From Chrysaora quinquecirrha (Eukaryota; Cnidaria; Scyphozoa; Semaeostomeae; Pelagiidae): a DNA stretch of 64,000 nt. Positions 1 through 10,400 of the stretch are shown piece after piece. The stretch is from positions 62,001 to 126,000 of the forward strand of contig JACTAT010000217.1 in assembly GCA_014526335.1 (NCBI GenBank), written 5' to 3'. A model generated the notes under the pieces. That model was given only the letters and a program-made list of their open reading frames with translations, was not told the origin of the DNA and made no database searches. Made by a program: the position numbers and the translations under genes. Each line of letters begins with the position of its first letter. Positions within the stretch are counted from its first letter, which is position 1.

Positions 1-424
1 GCACATTCACTTTGTTTCCATTGAACTTTTTTAAGCTTACGAAGATATTCATGTTTGTATACTCGTGAAAATGGTCCTTGGCCTAAATCATGGCACAATC
101 CAGCAATTTGGACCAGTAGAATATCTTTGTCTGTAATTTTACCATCCTTGTCTCGTTCTTTCAGCGATTTCATCATAATACCACATAAATAGGCCGTACC
201 GATGGCGTGGTCAAAACGAGTATGCATAGCTCCTGTAAAGACAAGATAAGTCCCTCCGAGTTGCTTGACGGATCGCAATCGTTGAAACTCGACTGTGTCG
301 ATAATTTTACTAGCGGTTCAGCAAGAAACATTGATCCGTGAATCGGATCATGAAATATTTTTCCTCCCACATCACCATAAATTGCATCGTTTTTCTTCGG
401 CGTAGTCGAAGGAGCAATGGCCAT
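1..424 (-). CDS. SAMHD1: SAMHD1-like HD-domain protein, 5' part, one-base frameshift
   Basis: The family is SAMHD1/HD dNTP triphosphohydrolase. The start ATG is at 422-424, followed by a short leader and KIFHDPIHGSMFL, the family's conserved entry to the HD domain. After FLAEPLVK the frame breaks near 304-312 (a run of A). The neighbouring frame continues with IIDTVEFQRLR, TRFDHAIGTAYLCG and GLCHDLGQGPFSR, then VQWKQSE at the window edge. The gene is therefore cut by the window and disrupted by a one-base deletion. There is no SAM domain before the HD domain. Metal-ligand positions (H of FDH, HD of CHDLG) are kept, but the catalytic histidines equivalent to human H210, H215 and H233 read Q, R and Q. 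It is divergently paired with the plus-strand copy starting at 1431. It could be a pseudogene or a real gene with a sequencing indel. Confidence 0.82.
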
Positions 425-1430
425 TCTGGTAGCTTTTATTGTTTGTGAATTTGATTTCGCAAATCACTGTCGTTGTCCTAAATTTCGCTGCAATAGATAA
501 CAAACATCTGAAAGCAACTTGATATATTTCTTCTGCATTTGTGCAGAGGGAAAACCCATAAAGCATTACGAAACTAAGTCAAATGTAGCATTTAGAGGAA
601 GGTAAAGTCCCAAACTGTATCGGACATTGGACGATACATTTTATTGTTTTTATTGGTATTATCTTTTTCTCGATATAGCTACAAGACGCATTTTATCTCC
701 ATTTTAGGTGTCTTATTTCTCCTTTTGAAGACAAATTGTGGATTGTAAACGTCTTTAGTGTGAAAGAAAAACAAACAAATTCCAAGAAACAGGTTTTGAT
801 GAGGATTCCCGCCGAAGACAACTAATTCAATTCTGTAAAATTGTAAATAATGCATCGATGAGTAATGAGTAGTCGAAAGTGAGGAGCAATTTTTGATGGC
901 AGGTACAGTATATATATGAAGGGTGGATGGGAAAACGGCAAAGTGATCCAAAGCTTCAGGTCATGGTAAGAGACACAAGAGGCATGCTGCACTCACTTTC
1001 TCTTTTTGTTTGGACCAGACAAACAAGTTTGAACCTGTTTTAAGTCTCGAAAAAAGACCTGTTCTTGGTTTCTTGTGAAAACTATTTTAAATTGTATACA
1101 TAACGACGCTCCTGTATTGTGTAGCAAGTTATATTTTGATTGATTGATTGTGAAACGTGAACAATTTTATAAGTGACAGATTTTTATTCCTTCTTGGAAG
1201 TTCGTCGTCGATTCTAAAGTAATAGAATCTGTGATTTCCTACTCTAAAACATAAAATGCGTTCACGGAACGGAACGGGTATTAAAATGTTAACAAAGGAG
1301 TTCTTGGAATAGTCTATTGTTCTGCAGAAACCTGCTGCGTCAGCGAAAATCAGACGAGGTATGGTATAAAATCACAAAACTGAGCTTGACCCAAGGTAGT
1401 GTCGTCACTCTTCGTCGACCAGTGTCGAAG
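425..1430. promoter_or_regulatory. Shared spacer between divergent SAMHD1-like genes
   Basis: About 1 kb lies between the two start codons of the head-to-head SAMHD1-like pair, so both upstream regions must sit here, including any 5' untranslated exons. No coding exon or repeat could be supported. The sequence is AT-rich with no clear TATA or CpG cluster. Shared regulation is inference from the arrangement only. Confidence 0.4.
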
Positions 1431-4361
1431 ATGGCAACAGCCGCATCAGTAACACCAAAGAAAGGCAACATGGACAATCTCGATGAAGGACGAGGAAAAA
1501 GGATTCGCGATCCAGTTCATGGCTTGATGTTTTTTCGAGAGCCTGTTGTAGTAATCATAGACACAGTTGAAGTGCAGCGACTCAGGGAAATCAGACAACT
1601 CGGTGCAACGTATCTGGTTTACCCTGGTGCAAGCCATAATCGCTTTGACCATGCTCTTGGCACTGCTTATCTTTGTGGAGAAATGCTACAGTCCTTAAAA
1701 GATCGAGATCCAGATAACAGAATTACAGACCACAACATCCTTCTCGTTCAAATCGCAGGACTCTGCCATGACTTAGGCCAAGGTCCATTTTCAAGAGTCT
1801 ACAAACACACGTATCTTGGAAAAATAAAGCAACAAAATGGAATCAAAAAGAAATAGTACTTGAAATCTTTCAAAGTATTATCGAGAAAGAAAAAGTAAAG
1901 AAAGTGTTCGAGAAATATAATATCGATGGTGATGATATTAATTTTATCAAACATGCTATGACAGGGGAGATTCCTCCTAATCCAAAAAAAGACAGATTTC
2001 TATATGAAATTGTCAGAAACAAGAAGACTGGACTTGATTGTAACATGTTCGATACCCTTATCAGAGATGCTTATTTTCTTGGCATCAGTATCTGTTTTGA
2101 TTACAAATTATACATCCTCGCTAGCAGCATTAACAAGGTATGCACTCATTTACATACTCGCTTTTTTATGAGAAAATTCCGCTTCGATTTCAGCCTGCCT
2201 GTTTCTAACTTATCATCCCACCCCCTACCCTTTTCAAAACATGTTTAAAATGCGTTTCTGGGCAAGGTGAACTTAGCTTGTTACTTAAATCAGCATTTCT
2301 CATTGCCTGGAATTATATATTGAGGCTCTTATTTGTCACTTTGGTCGTTGATATTGGGACAAAATAAATCGAAACTACATCGAAATAAGAAGCTGCTTAA
2401 TGTACATTCAACCATTGTTACCAGCACTTAAAGTGGCCTGAAATTTGACGTAACTTTGGTTTTCAACTCCTTTTCACAAATTACACCCAGTCTGTATGAG
2501 GAACTGCTTGAAATCGTTAATCTTAAATATTCAGTTTCTCCGCAAAAAGCTTGAGCACTTTTATTTCTTGAAAGTGAAACTTCAGTGTTATTAATTGTTT
2601 TCATCTGAACAATTTCATATACAAATAACAAGCTTCCAGGACTAAGGACAAGAACCAGCAAAACATTTGAAGAATGAGGCGAAGAATCGAAAACTGAAAG
2701 GCAAATAGTGGTACTAACTTCACATCAGCAAGGCATTAGGGGGCAAGGAAGGGCAATCGCTTAACAAGCATTGTATGTAGATGGAATAGAAGGATATTTA
2801 AACAGCTCTTTTAACTCGTTTGACTATTTGGTTCTCTGTAGAAGAAAATTGACACCTCAAACATTTTTACCTGACAAAAAAGGGCAAACACTAGGCATAT
2901 AAAGCAAACGCAGTAGGCACAATATAGGTCAAAATAATGGTAAAGTGGAGAGCGAATCAGACTCGCAATCTAAGTCAAACTTGCCACGAAGAAAGAGCGA
3001 GGAGAGTCGCCAGCTCTCTGTAATTCCACGCATAAGGCAAAAACGAATCACGAGGTGTGGTTAAATCGAAAGGAAAGACCTGGGCAGCACTGCTTAGATT
3101 AGCTCTCGGCTATTCAATGGACTCCCTGTGCTTAGCACAGAAACCCATACCTTGCGAAGACAGTAAGTGTATGTCACAAACTATGGGCATTTATATCGAA
3201 AAAGATGACAACAAGAATTGCGCCAAACTGATGCTGCAGACGCTGTTTGTCAAACCACAGAGAGCTGATTGCCCCCAAATTGGGGCTAAATGAGATTGAG
3301 GTGGGATAAAATAACAAATAACCCCAATGCCCTTAAACATGTATCGGATAACAACCAAATTAAAAGAAATCATCAAAATGCAGGCTGGAGGAGTTGTTTT
3401 TCTCATGAGTATCACTTTTAGTTTGTAATTAATAATTTATATTTTGTTTTGCCAGGTAAATAACGAATACAGACTTTGTTTGAGACACAAGGAAGAATTT
3501 GAATGGAACTTGTTCTTTCATTCGCTTTGGATTCTCCAACATAAAGCCTACGTTCACAAGACAACAACAGCAATCGAGATGATGTTGGCTGAGGTTTTAC
3601 ATGAAGCAGAAGACGTTTTTCATATCTTTGAAGCACGAAACAACACAAAGTTACTGCTAACGCTCACTGATAATATCATTACCCGTATTGAGTATGATGA
3701 AGATGAAAGATTGAGCAAGGCAAAGGAAATCATACAGAGAATCAAAGAGAGACAGTTGTACAAGTTCTGTGGCCAAACTTCACCTCCAGAATTGATCAAA
3801 GAGGATGAAAAGCACGATTACTGTAAGGACGTCGTGAAGGAAATCATATCGAAGGCAGAAGGCAAAGATGAAATTGAAGAAGAAGACATTCTTATTGATA
3901 TCGTCGCTATTGATTACGGAATCATAGGAAGCGAAGTCAAGATAGAACAGCCTAACTTTGTCAACAAATACGGCAAGCCAGTAACATCAAAGCGTAAGTC
4001 ATTTTCTTCGCCAATCCCGCCAGTTTCCTCTTTCTCCACATCAAATAATCAAGATGGTAGTTCAAAGTCAAAAGAACACACAAGAGGAAGCTTTAGTGGA
4101 AAAGAAAATGCAGAGGAAAGCCCTTATGAGATGATGAAAGACTTGCAAATAGCAGGTCATATGCAACATCCAACAAAAGCACAGTTTATTCGTGCTTATG
4201 CTCGCAATGAGAGAAAAAAAGATGCGATAATCAATCGATTTTATGCATGGTGCGTTGAGAAGGAGTTTCCCATTCCTGTCGATAACGAAAAAATTGCGCA
4301 AGAACACGAAGACGATAGTGATATAGAGATGAGCTCTGTCAAGAGAAAGCTAGAGTTTTGA
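1431..4361 (+). CDS. SAMHD1: SAMHD1-like HD-domain protein, two exons, one-base frameshift
   Basis: Exons are 1431-2137 and 3456-4361 (phase 0; AAG|gtatgc donor, gttttgccag acceptor). Residues 24-30 are RIRDPVH. The stretch IDTVEVQRLR (43-52) keeps the equivalents of human D137, Q142 and R145 of the GTP site. RFDHALG holds the H167 equivalent (H74) and CHDLG holds H206/D207 (H113/D114). Later, RDAYFLG keeps D311 and AYVHK keeps Y374/H376/K377. The equivalents of catalytic H210 and H215 are Q117 and R122, and H233 reads Q in KWNQK. Near 1826-1833 the frame shifts by one base. The minus-strand paralogue has one more base here, so this is a deletion. About 537 residues result if the shift is ignored; human has 626. 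No SAM domain is present. The C-terminus has a Ser-rich linker and ends KRKLEF, a possible nuclear signal. Expected role: dNTP or nucleic-acid binding; hydrolysis is doubtful. Confidence 0.83.
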
Positions 4362-4587
4362 TGTAACCAAGATAAGTCAAGATGCTCCAAGGTGCACATG
4401 CAGGCATTTAGTTTTATGCGAAACTAAGCCCGGGATAAGTACTATAATAGTAATATGTTTCTTTACTTCTTTGCTGGCTCTGTTACTGAAAATTTCTTAA
4501 ATTTTTCTCAACACCCAAGTTCCAAAGTAGAAGATCTCCTTTGCAGATAGAAATTTACTGAGAAAACTCTTTCTACACATGACCGAC

Positions 4588-4843
4588 CACAGGAGGCCCA
4601 ATCGCATAAATAACATTAGTGATATAACCTTACTTTTGTTGTTTTCGTCCTAAAATGTCCTATTTTCGATACAGATATTTGGTTGTTGCTGTTGTTCAGA
4701 AAACGCCACATTGTGATAGCTTTATACGTATATAATAAATAATAAATTGTTATTATCTGTATCGAAAATAGGACGTTTCAGGGAGAAAACAACACAAGTT
4801 AGGTTTTTTCACTCATGATATTTATGCGATTGGGCCTCCTGTG
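4588..4843. mobile_element. 256-bp inverted-repeat element with 7-bp flanking direct repeat
   Basis: The ends are perfect inverted repeats over at least 24 bp, beginning CACAGGAGGCCCAATCGCAT. Complementarity continues imperfectly for about 100 bp on each arm (for example tcgaaaatagga near 4745-4780 against its complement near 4655-4675). The same 7-mer GACCGAC lies immediately outside each end (4581-4587 and 4844-4850), which looks like a target-site duplication. It has no coding capacity, so it is a non-autonomous DNA transposon. The CAGG-type terminus recalls hAT elements, but those usually duplicate 8 bp, so the superfamily is left open. Confidence 0.8.
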
Positions 4844-5778
4844 GACCGACAACAACAAAAGCTTCTAAACTAGAAATTCATCGATCATCGTAGGAAAGAA
4901 CCACTAACAAATTGCTTGACCAGAGTTTAAAAGCTAAAAGACTAACGATTCTTATTAACGGTTTCTTATAAAGCAAAATGTGATGGATTTCGAAGATTCT
5001 AGTTAGTTCTGTACATGTACCTAGTTATTTTGAACTTAGTTGCTTTTTTACAGCTCGAAGACTATTCTTACAAATGCTTTCGTATAAAACAAAATGCGTG
5101 TATTAATCGATTTCGAAGAATCTAGTTAGAGCAGCATAACTAGGACAGGGATACACCCACAGAACAGGGATACACCCCAATGAAATGTCATTAACAAATG
5201 CCGAGCATAGGGGCTAGAGGTGTAGGCAGGCTTTCAGAATAGGTGGGCATTGAATGGACGGTCTTAAAATATATGAACTAAATAAATGTTGAACTACTTG
5301 AAAGGACTTAAATCGGACCATAATCGGACACTATAGGTATCTTTTAGCCTGCGTGCAGGCTAATCTTTAGCTACTCTTATAATTGTGCAATAGCGTAAGG
5401 GTATGAATTTTGTAGGCATTTAGGGTTAAATACCTATCGGCTGTATTCCTTTACAGGACTCCAATTTAATTGTTAGTATAAGAACACCATGAGAACAAGA
5501 ACTGCTTCTCCAACTTAAGCATACTATACTATCACGTTTACTAGCTTACTGTAAGATACATTGAACGATACAGAAGCTAAATATCGGCAGTGGGGAGTAG
5601 CAAAGTGTCGGCAACAAATAGAGAACAGAGAATCGAACCCCAGAGAATCAGAAGCAACAGCTTTTTAGACCACTGTAACATAGCCTTCGTAATATTTTGA
5701 TTGTAAAAAGCCTCAATGATTTTCAATTGCAAAAGTATAAACATTTTTGAAACACTGTTGACATGGTATAATATATGG

Positions 5779-5905
5779 TACCCTGGGTGCCAGAGTCTCT
5801 AAGAAAAAAGAAAGGAAAGGGAAAGGGAGAGACAGAGAGACATTCTCGTATCATTTTTTCTTTTTTTTCTTTTTTTTATTCTTGAAGGCTCTGGCACCCA
5901 GGGTA
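5779..5905. mobile_element. 127-bp hairpin element, TACCCTGGGTGCCAGAG termini, 9-bp TSD
   Basis: The termini are TACCCTGGGTGCCAGAG and its inverse, flanked on both sides by exactly AATATATGG (5770-5778 and 5906-5914). The middle is an A/G-rich arm followed by a T-rich arm. A second family member is at 13854-13962. A 9-bp duplication is typical of Mutator-like transposons, so a non-autonomous MULE is plausible. There is no coding capacity. Confidence 0.85.
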
Positions 5906-6172
5906 AATATATGGATACAGTAATGGTTAGATATAAAATTGATGGAACATTATCAGTACCTATTCTTTTGTCTCTTTCATGTTATGTATAGGTGTATAAT
6001 TGTCTTGACAACTGGCAGTCTTTACGTTGTTGTGCAAAACAAGATCAGTAATGAACCCAAGGAAAGCGACGGGGAACAGTAATAAGACACTTCTAAAGAT
6101 AACTTTAAGGATTGGAGAAGAGTTAAGGTTTCGTGAAGGGCTCCAATGGTCCTCCGAGCGAATTTTCCCCCA

Positions 6173-7186
6173 TACCTTATCGGCCCTTTTTACGCCGGCC
6201 CTAAATGGCGTTAATTTTAGCCTAGAGGCGTTATAAGGGCCGGTGTTAAAAGGGCCGGCGTTAAAAGGGCCAAAAATTTGGAATTTTCCTCAAAAAGCGG
6301 CGTTAATTTCCACGCACCTATTTTTGCTACCACGCACTATATTTTAGGAATTTTCATAAACAGCATGAAAACAAAGCCATCTTAGCAAAAATGGAAACTT
6401 TCATCAATAAGCAAGTTCGAAAGATGGCGGAGAAATGTGATTTTGAACAGCAGCGATTGATAGGAGGGGAATGTAGGGAAGAATACACGCTTTTTTTATA
6501 AGGAACCACTTTATAAGGAACCAACATGTAGAAGGCCCGAAAATTTAAAGAACTTATACTACTAAAGAGAAAATCATTAAGGAACTTTTGAATGTTGAAT
6601 ACTTTTATCACTGCAAATAATCAAGAATTAGAAAGCCGGTTTCATTCATTGATTTGCAGTCGAAAATCACATAAATTGTACGTTAAGCATGTATCCAATG
6701 TTTCTTAGAGTAGTCTCGAGCTTTGCTCACATGCAAATGTCTCTCTTTTATTGTTAAGACCACTGTTTGTGCAGTTAAAATTAAGAAACTATTAAGGAGC
6801 CTTTGGAACTACAATTGCCTCAAAAGAGGCCCAAAAATAAGGAACTTTAAGAACTAGGCCTTGAGGTAGGTTCCTTATAAAAAAAAATGCGTGTATGAAG
6901 ATGAAATAGTCGAAGATTCAATAGGAGTGAAGTTCGATGATGAAGAAAACGTAGATAGCAGTGAGACAACTGTAATTGACTAACATGAATTATATTCAAG
7001 GCAATAAAAAGTAATGAAAGACGCAACAGTGCGTAAAAATATATTGTTGTTTTTTCCTTGCCTTCGAGTGGCGTAAAACACGGCCCTAAATGGCGTTAAA
7101 GCAAATTTTAAGAGCGGCGGAATTAGGGCCGGCGTTAAAACGGCCGGCGTTAAATTAGGGCCAGCGTAAAAAGGGCCGATAAGGTA
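6173..7186. mobile_element. About 1-kb inverted-repeat element with ggcgttaa-type subterminal repeats
   Basis: The left end reads taccttatcggccctttttacgcc in two adjoining blocks and the right end is its inverse (near 7160-7186). Next to each end are several copies of ggccggcgttaaa and gccctaaatggcgttaa, a repeat-rich subterminal region. The centre is interrupted by another hairpin element (6484-6895). No transposase frame was found. Confidence 0.7.
6484..6895. mobile_element. TACACGC-family hairpin element, nested copy
   Basis: It begins tacacgctttttttataagg and ends with the inverse, ccttataaaaaaaaatgcgtgta. Repeated taaggaac motifs lie inside. It sits in the middle of the 6173-7186 element, so it inserted later. 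Related copies in the window: 14317-14687, 25584-26079, 36243-36458, 40786-41367 and a degraded one near 49675-50040. Confidence 0.7.
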
Positions 7187-7480
7187 AGGGGGTCATCAAA
7201 TTAACGACTGCACTCAAGTGAGACTGAATGAAAACGAGTCCACATTCGCGATTACAAAAGTATTTTAGGCCCTTCAACATGTGATTAAGTAAAGTGCTGT
7301 TGCATTGACGTGTTCTGATCATGCCGGGATACATGAATATGTTTCGGTCTTCATCCAAGATACCTTGTAAAAAGCTTCTTTTCCAAAATACTCGCGTAAG
7401 TCAGGTTTTTGTCAAAATTATGTTGGTTCTCACAACGATTCTGCTACACCACACAAAACAGCAAAGCTGAAATTTTTTAG

Positions 7481-10400
7481 GCCAACTCGAAGGAGCTACA
7501 ACAAATACACAAATTCTCCGTTTCTGTTAACAACCAGGAACTTATTTACAGGAATTAATCGATTTTCAAATGATGATAGTGTGGGAAATATAAGAAATGA
7601 GAGTGGACAAACAAAAACTGATAACGCAGAGGAGAATGAAGTTTTGCTGTCACACCATGAAGACAAAAACTCATCCATAATAGCAGCTGAAGCTGAGGAA
7701 GACCAAGAAAAATCTGCAGATCTATACAGACTACCTATTCATGATCCAACACCAGAAGTTCGAGCAGATGAATTTCATCGTCTGCCCATGAAATGCACTA
7801 GCTGTGGAGCATTTATGCAAACAGAAAAACAAGACTACCCAGGGTATATTTTGCCAAAAAAGCTACCATCATTACTCAATAACTCATTTGAAGAATTCCT
7901 CTGTTCTAACTGTTTCTCTTTACGTTACAAAAACAAAAAGGTTGTAGAGGGTGTAAACAAAGACAATGTAATGAGGCAGTTGAAACACTTACCTTATACC
8001 AGGGCCCTTGCTCTGTATGTTGTGGATGTGACAGATATAGCTGGCTCAGTATTTCCAGACCTTCCTGAGGTTATTGGTTACAAGAAGAGAATTATCATTG
8101 TTGGAAACAAAGTTGACATGCTCGCAACAGATGACAAACCTAGAAAACAAGAATCACATATAATGGACATATTACGAAACCAATGCCTTTCTGAAGGCCT
8201 TGAAGATGCTAATATAAAAGATATATGTCTGGTTAGTGGAAAAACAGGGTATGGATTTGAAAAACTAATAGCCCTGATCAATAAACACAGAGATATGAAC
8301 ATGGACCTGTATGTTGTTGGTACTTCAAATGTTGGGAAGTCAGCTGTTTATAACATGCTTCAAAATTTGTGTTGCATCAGCAAAGATGCATCCATTCCAA
8401 CGCAGGCTATAACTCATTACCTTCCTGGTACTTCTTTTGGATTAATCCGACATCCCATTGCATTTTGGAGGATGAGTAAAGTGCGAAGAATGCTGCTAGA
8501 AAAACCAGCAGAGGTCAGTTAGTATTAAGGTTTAAAATTTCTGCAGAGGTCAGTTAGTATTAATGCTTATAATTTCTGCATGCATGGTCCTGCAGCGTAG
8601 GCAGCATCATGGATCTCAACCAGACAAGTGTGCCTCAAATCGGTTGCCTTTGCCTTATTTTGCTCTGCTTCTTCTGCCTATGTGAAGTTCTTGATGCAGC
8701 AATCTTATGGTGATATATTTGTAGTACGATTTTCTGTCAGGAGATATTAAGGCTAGAGTGGGCAGTCAACTAATTACAGGGTCTGTACCCTGTATCTGGT
8801 GCTACTCTCAACAGTGCTGTTCAATCTTGAGGTAGTTAGAAGTTCTTGGTGTAAAAGCCTAACCAACCCTGTGTATAAGTTGATTTCCCCTAATAAAAGA
8901 AAAAAATGGTAGTTTTGTACCCCTTGTATTAGTTGAGTGCTGCTTTTTGGAACCCAAGTTAGATGTATCTGCCAAGGAAAGGAAATGTTCACAGCATCGA
9001 TAGCTTGCTAAGGAACAGTCTAAATAAGGCAGATTGTGCACTTGCGTTTTTTACAGACAAAGGTAGAGCCAGAAATGTTAGAATTTGCTGACAACATTGT
9101 GGATGAAATATCATCAAAAAAGACAAAATCCAAGATTGGAAAAGGTTCAGACAAGCCTGACAAAGAAATTGTTCAGAGCAATGCAAGGAACAATCTGCAA
9201 TATGAATTTGTTGATCCAAACAGTAAAGAAAAAGAAAAATGTTGGATGTATGATACACCTGGTTTGATCAATGAAAATCAGGTGGGTTATTATGGTTCAT
9301 GAAGTTAAATTGACTTGAAACTACTTTTATGTTTGATTTGTTCCATCTTCTTCAATAGTAATATTATTGGGATCAGTTAACACTGACTCACCATGCGTCC
9401 TTTGGCTTATTTGGCAGCTCATCCTTACTCTGACTCTTCTTTCTTTTACGAATTTGCTGACGTTTTTCCTTCTCCTCTAGAAAGTCTCCCTGTAACCAAA
9501 GAATCCAAATCTAGTTTCCCTAATTCCCTTGTGAACTTCTTTGATGAAATATATTAATGCTAAAAGCTGAAACAGAAAGAGAAATGATTGAATGATTCAG
9601 CTGTAATAAAACATGGATTTCCAACATGGCTAGCTCAGACCAGGGGGGATGCTCTAAATAAACTCATCTTATGAATTCTTTTCTTCTTAGATCACGCAAT
9701 TCCTTACACCAGAAGAGCTAAAATTTCTGCAGCAACATCGCTGGATAGTTCCTAAAACATTTATTCTTAAACCTGGCGATTCTTTACTGATTGGTGGATT
9801 GGCAAGAATAGATTATAGTGGGGTATGTTGCTCTTCTATTGACTGTATTTAATTCTATGTCTTATGAGCTCTGAAACTGCTAGACTCACAAGAAATCAAA
9901 GGATGCTTCCAACATAAATTCAAACTCTTCAAACGGCAGGCTTTGGTAGGAATATTGCTCTATAGGTGAAGGTGAAATTGTGTATTTAGCGCCCGTTGCT
10001 AGGAGCTCCGTATTAGGTTCTCTGATTGAGACCTCGACCATTGCTGTGACACTACCGTGGCTGTGGTTGGAACCCCGACCTCACTGAGCTTCTGACACCA
10101 CGAGCCAGCTGGATTAGACCACGACGCCACAGCATTTTCTCCGAGCTCTGAATCCGAGGATACCTGCGAAGTCTGTGAACCTTTCTGCTTGCTCCTAGGG
10201 ACAGAAAGTCTAGAAGGTCACTCAACTGCCAAGTCTGCCAAAAACAGAATCAATCAAATAGGCCCATAATAACGTTTCCTATATTTTGTCCTATTTTGGC
10301 TATATTACTAACATTTGACGGCATTTTTTTCTATATTGCTTACATTTGACGCTGTTTTTTGCTACATCACGGCTCCGCTTGAAGTTGAAGCTCTAAAAAG

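Larger units (their letters stand above)
4362..7480. other. Gene-free spacer filled with hairpin elements
   Basis: No coding exon is supported between the SAMHD1-like gene and NOA1. The space holds the 256-bp inverted-repeat element (4588-4843), a diverged duplication of about 45-50 bp (around 4963-5008 and 5081-5129, both ending in ctagttag), the 127-bp hairpin (5779-5905) and the nested inverted-repeat element at 6173-7186. Small open frames here are transposon sequence. Confidence 0.6.
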
